Part shown: in pieces, positions 8,031 to 17,281 of the stretch | Numbering within the stretch: the first letter of the stretch is position 1 | Layout of the letters: each line of letters begins with the position of its first letter | NCBI RefSeq assembly: GCF_001591825.1 | Contig: NZ_BCVQ01000019.1 | Coordinates: forward strand, 1 to 64,000 | Length of the DNA: 64,000 nt | Direction of reading: 5' to 3' | Source of the DNA: Rossellomorea vietnamensis NBRC 101237 | GTDB taxonomy: Bacteria; Bacillota; Bacilli; Bacillales; Bacillaceae_B | Position numbers and translations under genes: made by a program | The notes under the pieces: model-generated | Database searches by the model: none | The model's input: only the letters and a program-made list of their open reading frames with translations | What the model was told of the DNA's origin: nothing

Positions 8031-11000
8031 AGAACAGCTTAGAAAGAAAATACTCGTACTTGATGGAGCAATGGGGACGATGCTTCAACAAGCAAATTTA
8101 TCACAGGAGGATTTCGGAGGGGAAGAACTGGAAGGATGTAATGAAAATCTTGTATTGACAGCGCCGGAGGTAATCTATCAGATCCATCTGGAATATTTGA
8201 AAGCGGGGGCTGATGTCATTGAAACAAATACCTTTGGTGCAACCCCTATCGTTCTGGACGAATATGATTTAGGCTATAAAGCATATGAAATCAACAAAGT
8301 AGCTGCTGAAATCGCCAGGAAAGCAGTAGAAGATGTCTCGACTTCCGAATGGCCAAGGTTCGTTGCTGGATCGCTTGGTCCTACTACGAAAACGTTATCC
8401 GTGACAGGTGGAGTCAGCTTTGATGAAATGGCAGATAACTACCGTGTCCAAGCAGAAGGCCTTCTCGATGGCGGAGTTGATGTGCTATTACTTGAAACGA
8501 GTCAAGATGCTTTAAATGTAAAAGCAGCGAACATCGGCATTCGAACGGCTTTTGAATCCAGAAGGAAAGAAATCCCGATTCTGTTATCCGGAACCATTGA
8601 GCCTATGGGCACTACACTGGCCGGTCAAACGGTTGAATCATTTTATTTATCCCTTGAACATTTAAACCCTTTGGTCGTTGGCCTTAACTGTGCAACGGGA
8701 CCTGAATTCATGCGTGACCACGTCCGTTCGTTATCGGATTTGGCCACTACCTATGTAAGCTGTTATCCGAATGCCGGTCTCCCGGATGAAGAAGGGAACT
8801 ACAATGAGACAGCTGATTCCCTGAGTGTAAAGATGAAAGGTTTCGCTGAGAAAGGGTGGCTGAATCTTGTAGGAGGGTGCTGCGGGACGACACCGGAGCA
8901 TATACGTGCCCTTTCAGAGGTTGTGAAGGGATTCCCGCCACGTAAACCCAATGTGTCTCATCCCCATGCGGTGTCGGGAATTGAAGCCTTCATCTATGAG
9001 GATGAAGACAGAAGACCGATTCTGGTCGGAGAACGGACGAATGTCATCGGTTCACGTAAATTCAAACGATTGATTGCAGAGAATAAGATAGAAGAAGCTT
9101 CTGAGATTGCAAGGGCGCAGGTGAAAAACGGTGCCCAGGTAATCGATATCTGCCTTGCCGACCCTGACCGGGAAGAAGTAGAGGACATGAATGTTTTTAT
9201 CCAGGAAGTGGTGAAGAAAGTTAAGGTCCCACTTGTCATCGATTCAACGGATGAGAAGGTGCTTGAGGCCGCGTTGAAATTTTCTCAAGGAAAAGTGATC
9301 ATTAATTCAATTAACCTGGAAGACGGAGAAGAAAGATTTGCCAAGGTCGCTAAATTGATGAAAGCCTACGGAGCGGCAGTGGTGGTCGGGACGATCGATG
9401 AGAAGGGAATGGGGGTGTCAGTGGAGCGAAAGGTGGACATTGCTCTTCGTTCACATAGATTGTTAACCGAGAAATATGGGATTGCTTCTGAAGATATCAT
9501 CTTTGACCCTCTCGTATTCCCGGTCGGTACGGGGGATCAGCAATATATAGGATCAGCCAATAGTACGGTGGAAGGGATCAAGAAGATTAAAGAAGCCTTG
9601 CCTGATTGCCCTCATATACTTGGCGTCAGCAATGTTTCATTCGGGCTGCCCCCTGTCGGAAGGGAAGTCCTCAATGCAGTGTATCTTTATCACTGTACAA
9701 AGGCTGGACTCGACTATGCCATAGTCAACACGGAGAAGTTAGAACGCTTTGCCTCTATTCCTCAGGAAGAAGTCCGAATGGCTGAGAAGCTTTTATTTGA
9801 AACGACGGATGAATCACTTGCTGAATTTACAGCATTTTATAGGGGGAAAAAGAAAGAAGTAAAGGCTCCAGTAAACACAATGACCTTAGAAGAACGTTTG
9901 GCTCATTATGTAGTGGAAGGCACGAAAGAGGGGTTGATAGCTGATTTAAACATGGCTTTGGAAAAATATGAGGCTCCCCTTGATATCATCAATGGCCCGC
10001 TTATGGACGGAATGAGCGAAGTTGGAAGATTATTTAATGATAATCAGCTGATCGTTGCGGAGGTGTTACAGAGTGCCGAGGTCATGAAAGCGTCCGTCGC
10101 TCATCTGGAACCATATATGGAACAAACGGAAAGTTCCTCTTCCAAGGGAAAAGTGATTTTGGCTACGGTTAAGGGGGATGTGCATGATATCGGTAAAAAT
10201 CTTGTGGATATCATCCTCAGCAATAATGGGTATGAAGTGATTGATCTAGGTATTAAAGTAACTCCGCAGGAACTGATTCAAGTCATAAGGGAAGAAAAGC
10301 CCGACATCGTAGGTTTGTCAGGTCTCCTGGTAAAGTCTGCACAACAAATGGTCATCACGGCTCAGGATTTAAAGCAGTCCGATATTTCAGTTCCTCTTAT
10401 AGTTGGGGGTGCTGCCCTCACCCGAAAGTTCACTACAAACAAAATCGGTAAGGAGTACGACGGGCTGGTGCTTTATGCCAAGGATGCAATGGATGGATTG
10501 AGTATCATGAATGGAATTCAACATGAAGAAACAAGAGTGCAACTGGAAGAGGAAAGCCGTGAGAAACAAAGCCGACTCGAAGTACATGAAGAACGGTCTA
10601 GTCGAGCCACATCATCCGTTGCAGTGAAAGCACGTTCTACCGTATCTAAGGAAGTTAAGGTTCATGTTCCATCAGACTTGATACCTCATACGATAAAGGA
10701 ATTTTCACTGGATCAAATCCACCCATATATCAATCAGCAAATGCTTCTTGGTCATCACCTTGGCATTAAAGGGAAAATTTCAAGATTGCTGGAGGAAGGG
10801 GATGAACGAACGATTCGTCTCAAAGCCGTGACGGATGAGTTGTTCCAAAAAGCAAAAAGGCAAGGAATGATCCATGCATCTGCACGATATCAATTCTTTC
10901 CTGCTCAGTCCGATGGTGATGATGTTGTCATTTATCACCCGGAAAATACATCAACCGAAGTGGAACGATTTCATTTTCCGAGGCAATCAGGGAATCAGCA

Positions 11001-11457
11001 TCTGTGTTTAGCGGATTACTTGAAATCGGTTGAAAGTGGGGAAATGGATTATGTCGGATTCTTCGCCGTAACGGCCGGGGTGAAAATCAGGCAGTGGGCT
11101 AAGAAGTTGAAAGAGGAAGGGCGGTTCCTGGAAAGTCATGCATTGCAGGCCATTGCCTTGGAAACAGCAGAAGGCTTGGCTGAAAGAGTTCATGAAATGA
11201 TGCGAAGCAGATGGGGTTTCCCGGATCCGGTAGACTTTACGATGCAGGACCGTTTCCGTACCCATTATCAAGGTCAACGGTTTTCATTTGGGTACCCCGC
11301 ATGTCCTGAGCTTGAGGATCAGAAGAAGCTGTTTAAGCTTCTCGAGCCTGAAAAAATTGGAATCCAGCTAACAGACGGATGCATGATGGAACCTGAAGCA
11401 TCTGTAACGGCCATGGTCTTCGCTCATCCGGAAGCAAGATATTTTAATGTATTATGA
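8011..11457 (+). CDS. metH: Cobalamin-dependent methionine synthase
   Basis: 1148 aa, all four MetH modules present in order. The homocysteine domain is at about 1-310 (zinc Cys in GLNCATG and GGCCGTTPEH). The pterin-binding domain is at about 335-600 (ERTNVIGSRKFKRL, DPLVFPVGTG). The cap and B12-binding domain is at about 640-860, with the cobalt-ligand motif DVHDIGKN around residue 724. The AdoMet reactivation domain is at about 890-1148, ending in ARYFNVL. It transfers methyl from methyltetrahydrofolate to homocysteine. B. subtilis itself has MetE and no MetH, so this operon extends the metIC-yitJ set. The organism must obtain cobalamin. No MetE is in the window. Confidence 0.96.
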   Translation: MAITLFEEQLRKKILVLDGAMGTMLQQANLSQEDFGGEELEGCNENLVLTAPEVIYQIHLEYLKAGADVIETNTFGATPIVLDEYDLGYKAYEINKVAAEIARKAVEDVSTSEWPRFVAGSLGPTTKTLSVTGGVSFDEMADNYRVQAEGLLDGGVDVLLLETSQDALNVKAANIGIRTAFESRRKEIPILLSGTIEPMGTTLAGQTVESFYLSLEHLNPLVVGLNCATGPEFMRDHVRSLSDLATTYVSCYPNAGLPDEEGNYNETADSLSVKMKGFAEKGWLNLVGGCCGTTPEHIRALSEVVKGFPPRKPNVSHPHAVSGIEAFIYEDEDRRPILVGERTNVIGSRKFKRLIAENKIEEASEIARAQVKNGAQVIDICLADPDREEVEDMNVFIQEVVKKVKVPLVIDSTDEKVLEAALKFSQGKVIINSINLEDGEERFAKVAKLMKAYGAAVVVGTIDEKGMGVSVERKVDIALRSHRLLTEKYGIASEDIIFDPLVFPVGTGDQQYIGSANSTVEGIKKIKEALPDCPHILGVSNVSFGLPPVGREVLNAVYLYHCTKAGLDYAIVNTEKLERFASIPQEEVRMAEKLLFETTDESLAEFTAFYRGKKKEVKAPVNTMTLEERLAHYVVEGTKEGLIADLNMALEKYEAPLDIINGPLMDGMSEVGRLFNDNQLIVAEVLQSAEVMKASVAHLEPYMEQTESSSSKGKVILATVKGDVHDIGKNLVDIILSNNGYEVIDLGIKVTPQELIQVIREEKPDIVGLSGLLVKSAQQMVITAQDLKQSDISVPLIVGGAALTRKFTTNKIGKEYDGLVLYAKDAMDGLSIMNGIQHEETRVQLEEESREKQSRLEVHEERSSRATSSVAVKARSTVSKEVKVHVPSDLIPHTIKEFSLDQIHPYINQQMLLGHHLGIKGKISRLLEEGDERTIRLKAVTDELFQKAKRQGMIHASARYQFFPAQSDGDDVVIYHPENTSTEVERFHFPRQSGNQHLCLADYLKSVESGEMDYVGFFAVTAGVKIRQWAKKLKEEGRFLESHALQAIALETAEGLAERVHEMMRSRWGFPDPVDFTMQDRFRTHYQGQRFSFGYPACPELEDQKKLFKLLEPEKIGIQLTDGCMMEPEASVTAMVFAHPEARYFNVL

Positions 11458-11466
11458 TCATCTATT

Positions 11467-11504
11467 AAAAAGGCAACTTCCAGAAATGGAGCTGCCTTTT
11501 TCTT
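11467..11504 (+). terminator. Intrinsic terminator of the met operon
   Basis: AAAAAGGCA and TGCCTTTTT arms flank a loop containing a smaller CTTCCA/TGGAG pairing; the T-run is part of the right arm. It lies 10 bp after the metH stop. Confidence 0.85.
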
Positions 11505-11617
11505 TATGGTCATGAGTGAAAGTGGACTGCTATTCATGGATAGGTTGGCAATGGCAGAACGTAACATTAGAGATGAAGGGAAATCTGCTTGTAGAGTAAT
11601 AAAGGGGAAATACAGAG

Positions 11618-11815
11618 TTAGAAAGAGTGATCTTCTGTTTTTACACTTTGATTACTAAACTTGGTTTCAAGTATTTCGAGAATCTTTTCTTCAGAAAATC
11701 CTGTGATCATTGTTAAATTAAGTAAGCTAGGTTTAAGACCGATAGTCTCGCAAAAATGATAGGCACTTTGGATAGCAAGCGTTTCGATACACTTTCTTGT
11801 CAGATTGTTATTCAT
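11618..11815 (-). CDS. Small hypothetical protein
   Basis: 65 aa from ATG 11815 (MNNNLTRKCIETLAIQ). A TTG at 11833 would add six residues, and the GGGAG just after it is a plausible ribosome site for the ATG. The protein is helical and soluble, with two cysteines and no recognised motif. Isolated between the met terminator and an RsbR paralog. Codon usage looks ordinary. I do not recognise a family; it could be a non-coding frame. Confidence 0.4.
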   Translation of the reverse strand: MNNNLTRKCIETLAIQSAYHFCETIGLKPSLLNLTMITGFSEEKILEILETKFSNQSVKTEDHSF

Positions 11816-11833
11816 TCTCTCATCAGCTCCCAA

Positions 11834-12285
11834 CTATTTTGACATATGACTAAGTAGTAAGAATACGACATCATATTAAGATTAGAGGTTGGTTTCTAAT
11901 AGGAGATCCCTATACATCAAAATAGTATATCGAGACATACCCTTGCTGTCTGCTTCTCTGGTAATGCCCCCATTATACACTTTATATTGTGAATTGTAGA
12001 GGTTATTTACAAAATAATGTAATATTATTTGAAAATGCTTATTATTCATACTTTTTTATTTTTCCAGCACATGAGCCGCTTTTTTTACCTTGCGATTTCA
12101 TATTGTATTCATTCCCGGGGTGGCTCTAAATGACATTGATGCATGAATGTGTTATATAATAGAAGGAGAGATAAGATAGTTTTGAACATTCTACTTGAAA
12201 AGAGTATGATTTCCAGACTACTCATAACGTCAGAAGGGGAAGAGGAAACGGAACATTTTGATGGATATTATAGGAGGAATCATAC
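11834..12285. other. Long intergenic region upstream of the RsbR paralog
   Basis: About 450 bp, AT-rich. It contains a small AT-rich inverted repeat (AAATAAT / ATTATTT near 12013-12031). A consensus -10 TATAAT at 12155-12160 has no good -35. A short open frame (12143-12340) lacks protein-like composition. No sigma-B-type GTTT...GGGTAT promoter was convincingly seen. TAGGAGGA at 12271-12278 serves the next gene. Confidence 0.5.
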
Positions 12286-13128
12286 ATGCATAGAAACAAA
12301 GAAGTACATACATTTTTATTGGGGAAGGCTCGTCAATTGACAGATGAGTGGTATGAATCCCTGGATAAAAGTGCTACCAGTGGCGTTTATTCTTCAACTG
12401 ATCCGAAAGTAATTGAAACCTTAAAGAAGCAAAATTTTGAATTTCATGGAATCCTTTGCAATGTATTTGCGGAGGATCGGGAAACATTCAGAAAGAATAT
12501 TGATGAATGGGTCTTAAATCTTGCGAATGATAAGGAACATTTAGATACCCCCACTCATCATATCCTTAAGGAATTTATGAGGGTAAGAAATCAATACCTG
12601 GATTTCTTGAAAGAATTTGCAGATTCTCATTTGGATGAGGGTATATTTAATCAATTTAATTTATGGAGCAAGGTGATTATTGAAGCATTCGACCGGGTCA
12701 TGATACGTTTTGTGGAGTTACAGTCTGAAGTTGTGGAACAACAGCTCCAAAATCAGCAGGAAATTATTTATGAACTCAGCTCGCCGGTCATATCCCTGAA
12801 TTCACATACGGCTCTTTTGCCACTTGTAGGGAACATTGATCCTACAAGGGCGGAGCTCATCTTAGAAAATGCCTTGGCTCAATGTGTAGATATGGAAGTT
12901 TCCCAATTGTTCATCGATTTATCCGGTGTCGTATTAATCGATACGATGGTAGCTCATCAAATTTTCCAGCTGATCGACGCACTTCAATTGATTGGGGTGA
13001 AACCAATTCTTTCAGGGCTGCGACCTGAAATCGCTCAAACGGCCGTTCAACTTGGATTGAATTTCGAACATCTCACTATCACCTCAACATTGTCACAAGC
13101 TTTAACAATCAAAAACAATGAGATATGA
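12286..13128 (+). CDS. RsbR-type stressosome paralog (STAS domain)
   Basis: 280 aa. A variable helical N-terminal sensor domain (about 1-155) is joined to a C-terminal STAS domain (about 165-278; ELSSPVISL, LPLVGNIDP, LIDTMVAHQ, ILSGLRPEIAQ). This is the RsbRA/RB/RC/RD architecture of the B. subtilis stressosome. The conserved phosphorylatable Thr of DTMVAH is present (Thr220). The other region reads GNIDPTRA and differs from RsbRA. It would assemble with RsbS and RsbT to gate sigma-B. The ATG follows TAGGAGGA. A monocistronic gene with its own terminator. Confidence 0.88.
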   Translation: MHRNKEVHTFLLGKARQLTDEWYESLDKSATSGVYSSTDPKVIETLKKQNFEFHGILCNVFAEDRETFRKNIDEWVLNLANDKEHLDTPTHHILKEFMRVRNQYLDFLKEFADSHLDEGIFNQFNLWSKVIIEAFDRVMIRFVELQSEVVEQQLQNQQEIIYELSSPVISLNSHTALLPLVGNIDPTRAELILENALAQCVDMEVSQLFIDLSGVVLIDTMVAHQIFQLIDALQLIGVKPILSGLRPEIAQTAVQLGLNFEHLTITSTLSQALTIKNNEI

Positions 13129-13144
13129 TCAAACCGACTAAAAG

Positions 13145-13176
13145 CATCCGTACATCGTGTATGGATGTTTTTTTTT
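13145..13176 (+). terminator. Intrinsic terminator
   Basis: CATCCGTACA / TGTATGGATG arms, a 3-nt TCG loop, and a nine-T run. Confidence 0.85.
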
Positions 13177-13233
13177 ACATTCAGTGCGTTCCATTTCACG
13201 ATCATAAGAAGAAGTAAAAACTCTGAAATAAAA

Positions 13234-13266
13234 TATCTTGAATTAAAGATAAATATCGTGTATGAT
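13234..13266 (+). promoter_or_regulatory. MhqR-type operator overlapping a sigma-A promoter
   Basis: The inverted repeat TATCTTGAATTAAAGATA (13234-13251) matches the MhqR box of B. subtilis (TATCT...AGATA). It overlaps the -35 TTGAAT (13238-13243), which is 17 bp from the -10 TATGAT (13261-13266). A repressor bound here would block RNA polymerase. The downstream genes are MhqE- and MhqD-like, which supports the assignment. Confidence 0.8.
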
Positions 13267-13309
13267 ACAACTATAAGGTAAATACTATCTCTTAAGGAGT
13301 GAAAATAAA

Positions 13310-14290
13310 ATGAACTTAAAACCATTAAAAGGGCAGCATCATGTTTCTGCCATAACAGCAAATGCAAAGAAAAACTATGAATTCTACACGAAAACCCTGG
13401 GATTAAGATTAGTGAAAAAATCCATCAATCAAGATGACACCTCTGTATATCACCTATTTTATGCAGATGAAAGAGGGAATCCAGGGACGGACCTTACATT
13501 CTTTGAGATTCCACATGCAGGACACACATATAAAGGAACGAACAGTATTTCATTGACGGCATTAAGGGTAAAGACGGATGACTCACTGTCTTATTGGAAG
13601 AAACGTTTTGAAGAGTTAGGAGTGGACCATGATAATATATCTCATCACACCGGCCGATCTACGTTACGTTTCCGTGATTTCGAAGGTCAGCGTCTCATGC
13701 TGGTATCTGATGAAACAAATGAAGGAGTGCCTGGCGGGAAGCCTTGGGATAAGAGTCCGGTACCAGTTGAACATGGGGTTGTCGGTTTAGGTCCTATCAC
13801 ATTGACCGTCGCCCGTGGGGAGAGCACAGCGGCCGTACTCAAAGATGTTCTCGGCTTTAAAGAAACTGGAAGCTTTCCTTCTGACGTTGAAGGCCAGGCC
13901 GATATCCGGGTATTTGAAACAGGGGAAGGCGGAACAGGTGGAGAAGTGTATCTTGAAGAAAGAAATGACCTTCCCGTGGAAAGACCTGGAAGAGGTAGCG
14001 TACACCATGTAGCATTCCGGGTTGAAGATGAAACGGAGTTGCAAAAATGGGTAAACTGGATTACAGAAAACCGCCTGCCGAACTCAGGTTTTGTGGAGCG
14101 CTACTATTTCCGTTCACTTTATTTCCGTGAACCAAATGGTATTCTATTCGAACTTGCAACAGATGGTCCAGGCTTTGAAACGGATGAGGACTTTGATACG
14201 TTAGGACAAAATTTATCACTTCCACCATATTTCGAAGCCCAAAGAGAATCCATTGAAGCGAAGTTAAAACCATTGGATACGAAAGAATAA
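13310..14290 (+). CDS. mhqE: Ring-cleaving dioxygenase, MhqE/MhqO family
   Basis: 326 aa with two vicinal-oxygen-chelate (glyoxalase-fold) modules. Module one begins LKGQHHVSAITANAKKNYEFY (shown only in part here: GQHHVSAIT, YEFYTKTLGLRL). Module two includes GLGPITLTV, SVHHVAFRV and FREPNGILFELA. The metal ligands are the conserved His residues (GQHH, VHHV) and the Glu in LFELA. Family members open hydroquinone or catechol-type rings during electrophile stress. The ATG follows TTAAGGAG. Downstream by 13 bp is an MhqD-type esterase, and upstream is an MhqR-type operator. The choice between mhqE and mhqO is uncertain. Confidence 0.85.
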   Translation: MNLKPLKGQHHVSAITANAKKNYEFYTKTLGLRLVKKSINQDDTSVYHLFYADERGNPGTDLTFFEIPHAGHTYKGTNSISLTALRVKTDDSLSYWKKRFEELGVDHDNISHHTGRSTLRFRDFEGQRLMLVSDETNEGVPGGKPWDKSPVPVEHGVVGLGPITLTVARGESTAAVLKDVLGFKETGSFPSDVEGQADIRVFETGEGGTGGEVYLEERNDLPVERPGRGSVHHVAFRVEDETELQKWVNWITENRLPNSGFVERYYFRSLYFREPNGILFELATDGPGFETDEDFDTLGQNLSLPPYFEAQRESIEAKLKPLDTKE

Positions 14291-14303
14291 GGAGGAAAAT
14301 TTC

Positions 14304-14909
14304 TTGAAACATATCTTTAAGCAAGGAAACAATGAACTCCCTACACTTTTATTGCTGCATGGTACAGGGGGAGATGAACGTGATTTACTTCCCCTTGCCG
14401 AAATGATTGCACCGGAAGCCTCTGTTTTAAGCGTGAAAGGGAACGTGGACGAGAATGGAATGGCCCGTTTTTTTGCCCGCCTACGTGAAGGTGTCTTTGA
14501 TGAAGAGGATTTAGTATTCCGTACGAATGAATTGAAGCAATTCATTGATGAAAGCGCGATTGACTATGAATTTGACCGAGGAAATGTGGTAGCCTTGGGC
14601 TATTCCAATGGAGCAAACATAGCAGCAAGTATGATGTACCATATAAAAGAATCATTGAAAGCCGGTATCCTGTTTCATGCCATGGTACCAAGACGCGGGA
14701 TCGAACTGCCGGATTTATCTGGTGTCCCGGTCTTTATTGGTGCCGGTAAGCGGGATCCCCTCATCCCCATGAATGAAACAAAGGAACTGGTGGAAAACCT
14801 GAAAAAGGCCCATTCTCCCGTTACGGAGTTCTGGACAGATGGAGGGCATGAGCTTCGTCGGGAAGAGGTGGAGGAAGCGAAGAAATGGTTCGAAAAGAAT
14901 TTTAAATGA
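14304..14909 (+). CDS. mhqD: MhqD-like carboxylesterase/phospholipase
   Basis: 201 aa alpha/beta hydrolase. The oxyanion motif LLHGTGGDE is near residue 15, the nucleophile elbow GYSNGAN at about residue 98, an Asp in GKRDPLIP, and the catalytic His in DGGHELRRE near the C-terminus. The start is TTG 14304 directly after GGAGGA. The pairing with the dioxygenase matches the B. subtilis mhqED operon under MhqR. Its substrate in quinone detoxification is not established. Confidence 0.87.
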   Translation: MKHIFKQGNNELPTLLLLHGTGGDERDLLPLAEMIAPEASVLSVKGNVDENGMARFFARLREGVFDEEDLVFRTNELKQFIDESAIDYEFDRGNVVALGYSNGANIAASMMYHIKESLKAGILFHAMVPRRGIELPDLSGVPVFIGAGKRDPLIPMNETKELVENLKKAHSPVTEFWTDGGHELRREEVEEAKKWFEKNFK

Positions 14910-14913
14910 TGGT

Positions 14914-14953
14914 AAAAAACTCCGGAAGACAGTTGTCTTTCGGAGTTTTTTTG
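14914..14953 (+). terminator. Intrinsic terminator
   Basis: AAAAAACTCCGGAAGAC / GTCTTTCGGAGTTTTTTT hairpin with an AGTT loop and a seven-T run, after mhqD. Confidence 0.9.
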
Positions 14954-14980
14954 TAGATTACAATAGAAGAACCCTATCTA

Positions 14981-15898
14981 TTAAGTGGTTACAATCATCT
15001 GATGTGCCTTGAAGACTTTTAACATTTCCAGCGTCAAAATTCCCCGCCATTCCGTTTCCGCATCCGGCCATGTTTCTTCGTAGTGCCCGAACCATGACCA
15101 AGTGGGCTGCCAGAACCCGTAATGGTGTTGGGATTCTAACTCCTTCACCAATTGTACCTGTACGACATCCTTCAATATCTCATAAAAGGGTGATGAAGGT
15201 TCACTTGCTACCTGAAGCGGTTTTGCCACATATTCATTCCACCTCTCAGGATCCGTGCAGACCGTTTTACGCACATTCGTCGAGAGGATGTTGAATAGAG
15301 TGGATGAAGTGTTCCCTTCCACTTCATTTAATAACCTTTCGTAACAGAGGAAATCATGCATGTCGATTGGCTCGACCAATCCAGTAAGTTCTCTGATCGC
15401 CTTTTCCGTCCATTCTTGAAGACGGGGATGATCGGGTTGAAACCGATGGAAATATCCTACGATTTCTGCATTTGGATTTGCCCAAGTCGTTTGGACGCCG
15501 CAATGACCTTTTTCATGATCGAAATGCCACCATGGTGCGTGAGGCACTAGATTGACCTCTTCTGGTACAGCATTCCAACCTTCGTTTTTTCCATCGTATT
15601 CATTCTGTAAATAATTCATAGCCTTTTGAACGATAGGATGACTGCCGGTGAGTCTTAATTCCTTTGCTCTTTGTAACCCAATGGTGGTAGCAAGTGGAGA
15701 GGACCTGTCCAGTCGAAAGTCAGGTTCGATTGACTGACCGAATCCCCCGTCCTCATTTTGATAGCAAGATAACTCATGCATGGCTGCGTCCTTACTTCCT
15801 TCTTCAAAGTGAAAGCTGAATAACTTCTGTTCAAGGGGCCTGGCATTCTGCAGGATATAATCTTTTGCCTTTTTCCATTGCCCGGGGGAAAGGTTCAT
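14981..15898 (-). CDS. Uncharacterised protein with terpenoid-cyclase/toroid-like features
   Basis: 305 aa, soluble, rich in Trp and His. Residues about 25-110 carry CYQNEDGGFGQ and a later DRSSPLATTIGLQ. These resemble the QxxDGGFG repeats of alpha/alpha-toroid proteins (prenyltransferase/squalene-cyclase fold). WANPNAEIVGYFHRF appears mid-protein. No DDxD-type cyclase motif was seen, so enzyme activity is doubtful. The ATG follows AAGGAG on the minus strand. It is a single gene converging on the mhqD terminator. Similar proteins are usually labelled hypothetical. Confidence 0.75.
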   Translation of the reverse strand: MNLSPGQWKKAKDYILQNARPLEQKLFSFHFEEGSKDAAMHELSCYQNEDGGFGQSIEPDFRLDRSSPLATTIGLQRAKELRLTGSHPIVQKAMNYLQNEYDGKNEGWNAVPEEVNLVPHAPWWHFDHEKGHCGVQTTWANPNAEIVGYFHRFQPDHPRLQEWTEKAIRELTGLVEPIDMHDFLCYERLLNEVEGNTSSTLFNILSTNVRKTVCTDPERWNEYVAKPLQVASEPSSPFYEILKDVVQVQLVKELESQHHYGFWQPTWSWFGHYEETWPDAETEWRGILTLEMLKVFKAHQMIVTT

Positions 15899-15987
15899 AT
15901 GAAAAACTCCTTATATTAAATAATTGGTTATAGTAATAGATTAACGATTGGGAGGAAGAATCCCTGCTTATTAAGTGAAAAACTCAG

Positions 15988-16000
15988 AGGTCCGTCCCTC
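15988..16000 (+). repeat. GGTCCGTCCCT dispersed repeat, single copy
   Basis: AGGTCCGTCCCTC in the divergent intergenic region between the toroid-like gene and ada. One of about twelve copies of this core in the window. Confidence 0.8.
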
Positions 16001-16089
16001 TAAAAAAATCGATGCCTGATTTTCGGCTGCATCGGATTTGGATGGATGTATAATAGGATTATGAAATGGATGTAGGGGGGAACTCAAGT

Positions 16090-17154
16090 GTGATTTCGCT
16101 TAAATTGCAAACAGAGTATTATAAGGCACTGGTAGACAAGAGACCGGATTATGAAGGTGTATTTTTCGTCGGAGTGAAAACAACCGGAGTGTTTTGCCGA
16201 CCTTCTTGTCCAGCCAGAAAACCCAAATTTGAGAACTGTGAATTCTTTGAGACAGCAGAACAAGCATTGCTTTCATCTTATCGTCCTTGTAAGAGATGTA
16301 AGCCATTATCTCACCCGAATAGTGTATCGGAAGTGGTGAAAATGTTAGTGGAGGCTGTTGAGGAAAATCCGGAAAAGCGTTGGAAGGATAAAGATTTTCA
16401 ACAATTATCGGTTGATGCATCCACTGCCCGGCGCCAATTTAAGAAAAGATTTGGTATGACATTTGTTGAATATGCGAGAGCCCGCAGGATGGGGCTGGCC
16501 ATGAAAGAAATCAGATCTGGTGTCAAGGTCATTGACGCTCAACATGTAACCGGTTATGAATCAGCAAGCGGATTTAGAGACGCTTTTTCAAAAATAATGG
16601 GTTCAGCCCCGGCTTGCTCCGAACGCAATACTGTGTTGAAAACAGCGTGGATCGATACCAAACTTGGGCCGATGATCGGGATTTCTGATGAAAAGGAACT
16701 TCATTTATTAGAGTTTGTTGACAGACGGGGACTGGAACGGGAAGTGGAAAGGTTGAGGCATAAAACAAAGTCAGCCATCATCCCGGGCTCATCAGAACCA
16801 CTTCGTTCCATTGAAAAGGAACTGGATGCTTACTTTAACGGGAACTTGTCAGCGTTTACCACTCCTGTGCATATGAGTGGATCTTCATTCCAAAGAAATG
16901 TATGGAGGGAGCTGAAAAGAATTCCAATCGGAGAAACAAGATCTTATACCGAGGTCGCCCAAAATATAGATCACCCTGCCGCCGTTCGTGCAGTGGCAAG
17001 GGCAAATGGATGTAATCAACTTGCCATCATCATACCTTGTCACAGAGTAATTAGGGCAAATGGTGATCTTGCGGGATATGCGGGAGGTCTTAACCGGAAA
17101 AAATGGTTGATTGAGCATGAAAGGAAGGTGGCAGATAAGAAGGGCAGTTATTGA
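16090..17154 (+). CDS. ada: Bifunctional Ada: transcriptional activator and O6-methylguanine-DNA methyltransferase
   Basis: 354 aa from GTG 16090, which follows AGGGGGGAA; an in-frame ATG at 16066 has no ribosome site and lies next to a -10-like TATAAT (16049-16054). Domains: the Ada zinc domain at about 1-75 (FCRPSCPAR, PCKRCKP; four Cys, one of which accepts methyl from phosphotriesters), an AraC-type HTH at about 80-180, and a C-terminal methyltransferase with the active-site IPCHRVI (about residue 318). This single-protein arrangement resembles E. coli Ada, whereas B. subtilis splits it into AdaA and AdaB. It repairs alkylated DNA and activates the adaptive response. Confidence 0.92.
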   Translation: MISLKLQTEYYKALVDKRPDYEGVFFVGVKTTGVFCRPSCPARKPKFENCEFFETAEQALLSSYRPCKRCKPLSHPNSVSEVVKMLVEAVEENPEKRWKDKDFQQLSVDASTARRQFKKRFGMTFVEYARARRMGLAMKEIRSGVKVIDAQHVTGYESASGFRDAFSKIMGSAPACSERNTVLKTAWIDTKLGPMIGISDEKELHLLEFVDRRGLEREVERLRHKTKSAIIPGSSEPLRSIEKELDAYFNGNLSAFTTPVHMSGSSFQRNVWRELKRIPIGETRSYTEVAQNIDHPAAVRAVARANGCNQLAIIIPCHRVIRANGDLAGYAGGLNRKKWLIEHERKVADKKGSY

Positions 17155-17281
17155 TATGAAGCAGTTATTCTCTCATATGTACAAGATTCAATGCTTCCAT
17201 GAGTAATTAGGTATTGCAGATTCTCTTAAGAGCTACTAGACTATGAAATAGAGTTCTTACAGAATTGGGAGCAATGTACAT

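Noticed and set aside
12143-12340. 65 aa plus-strand frame before the RsbR paralog
   Set aside because: Overlaps the start of the RsbR gene, has no good ribosome site, and composition is not protein-like.
13047-13367. 106 aa minus-strand frame across the mhq promoter
   Set aside because: Covers a terminator, a promoter and an operator, so coding is unlikely.
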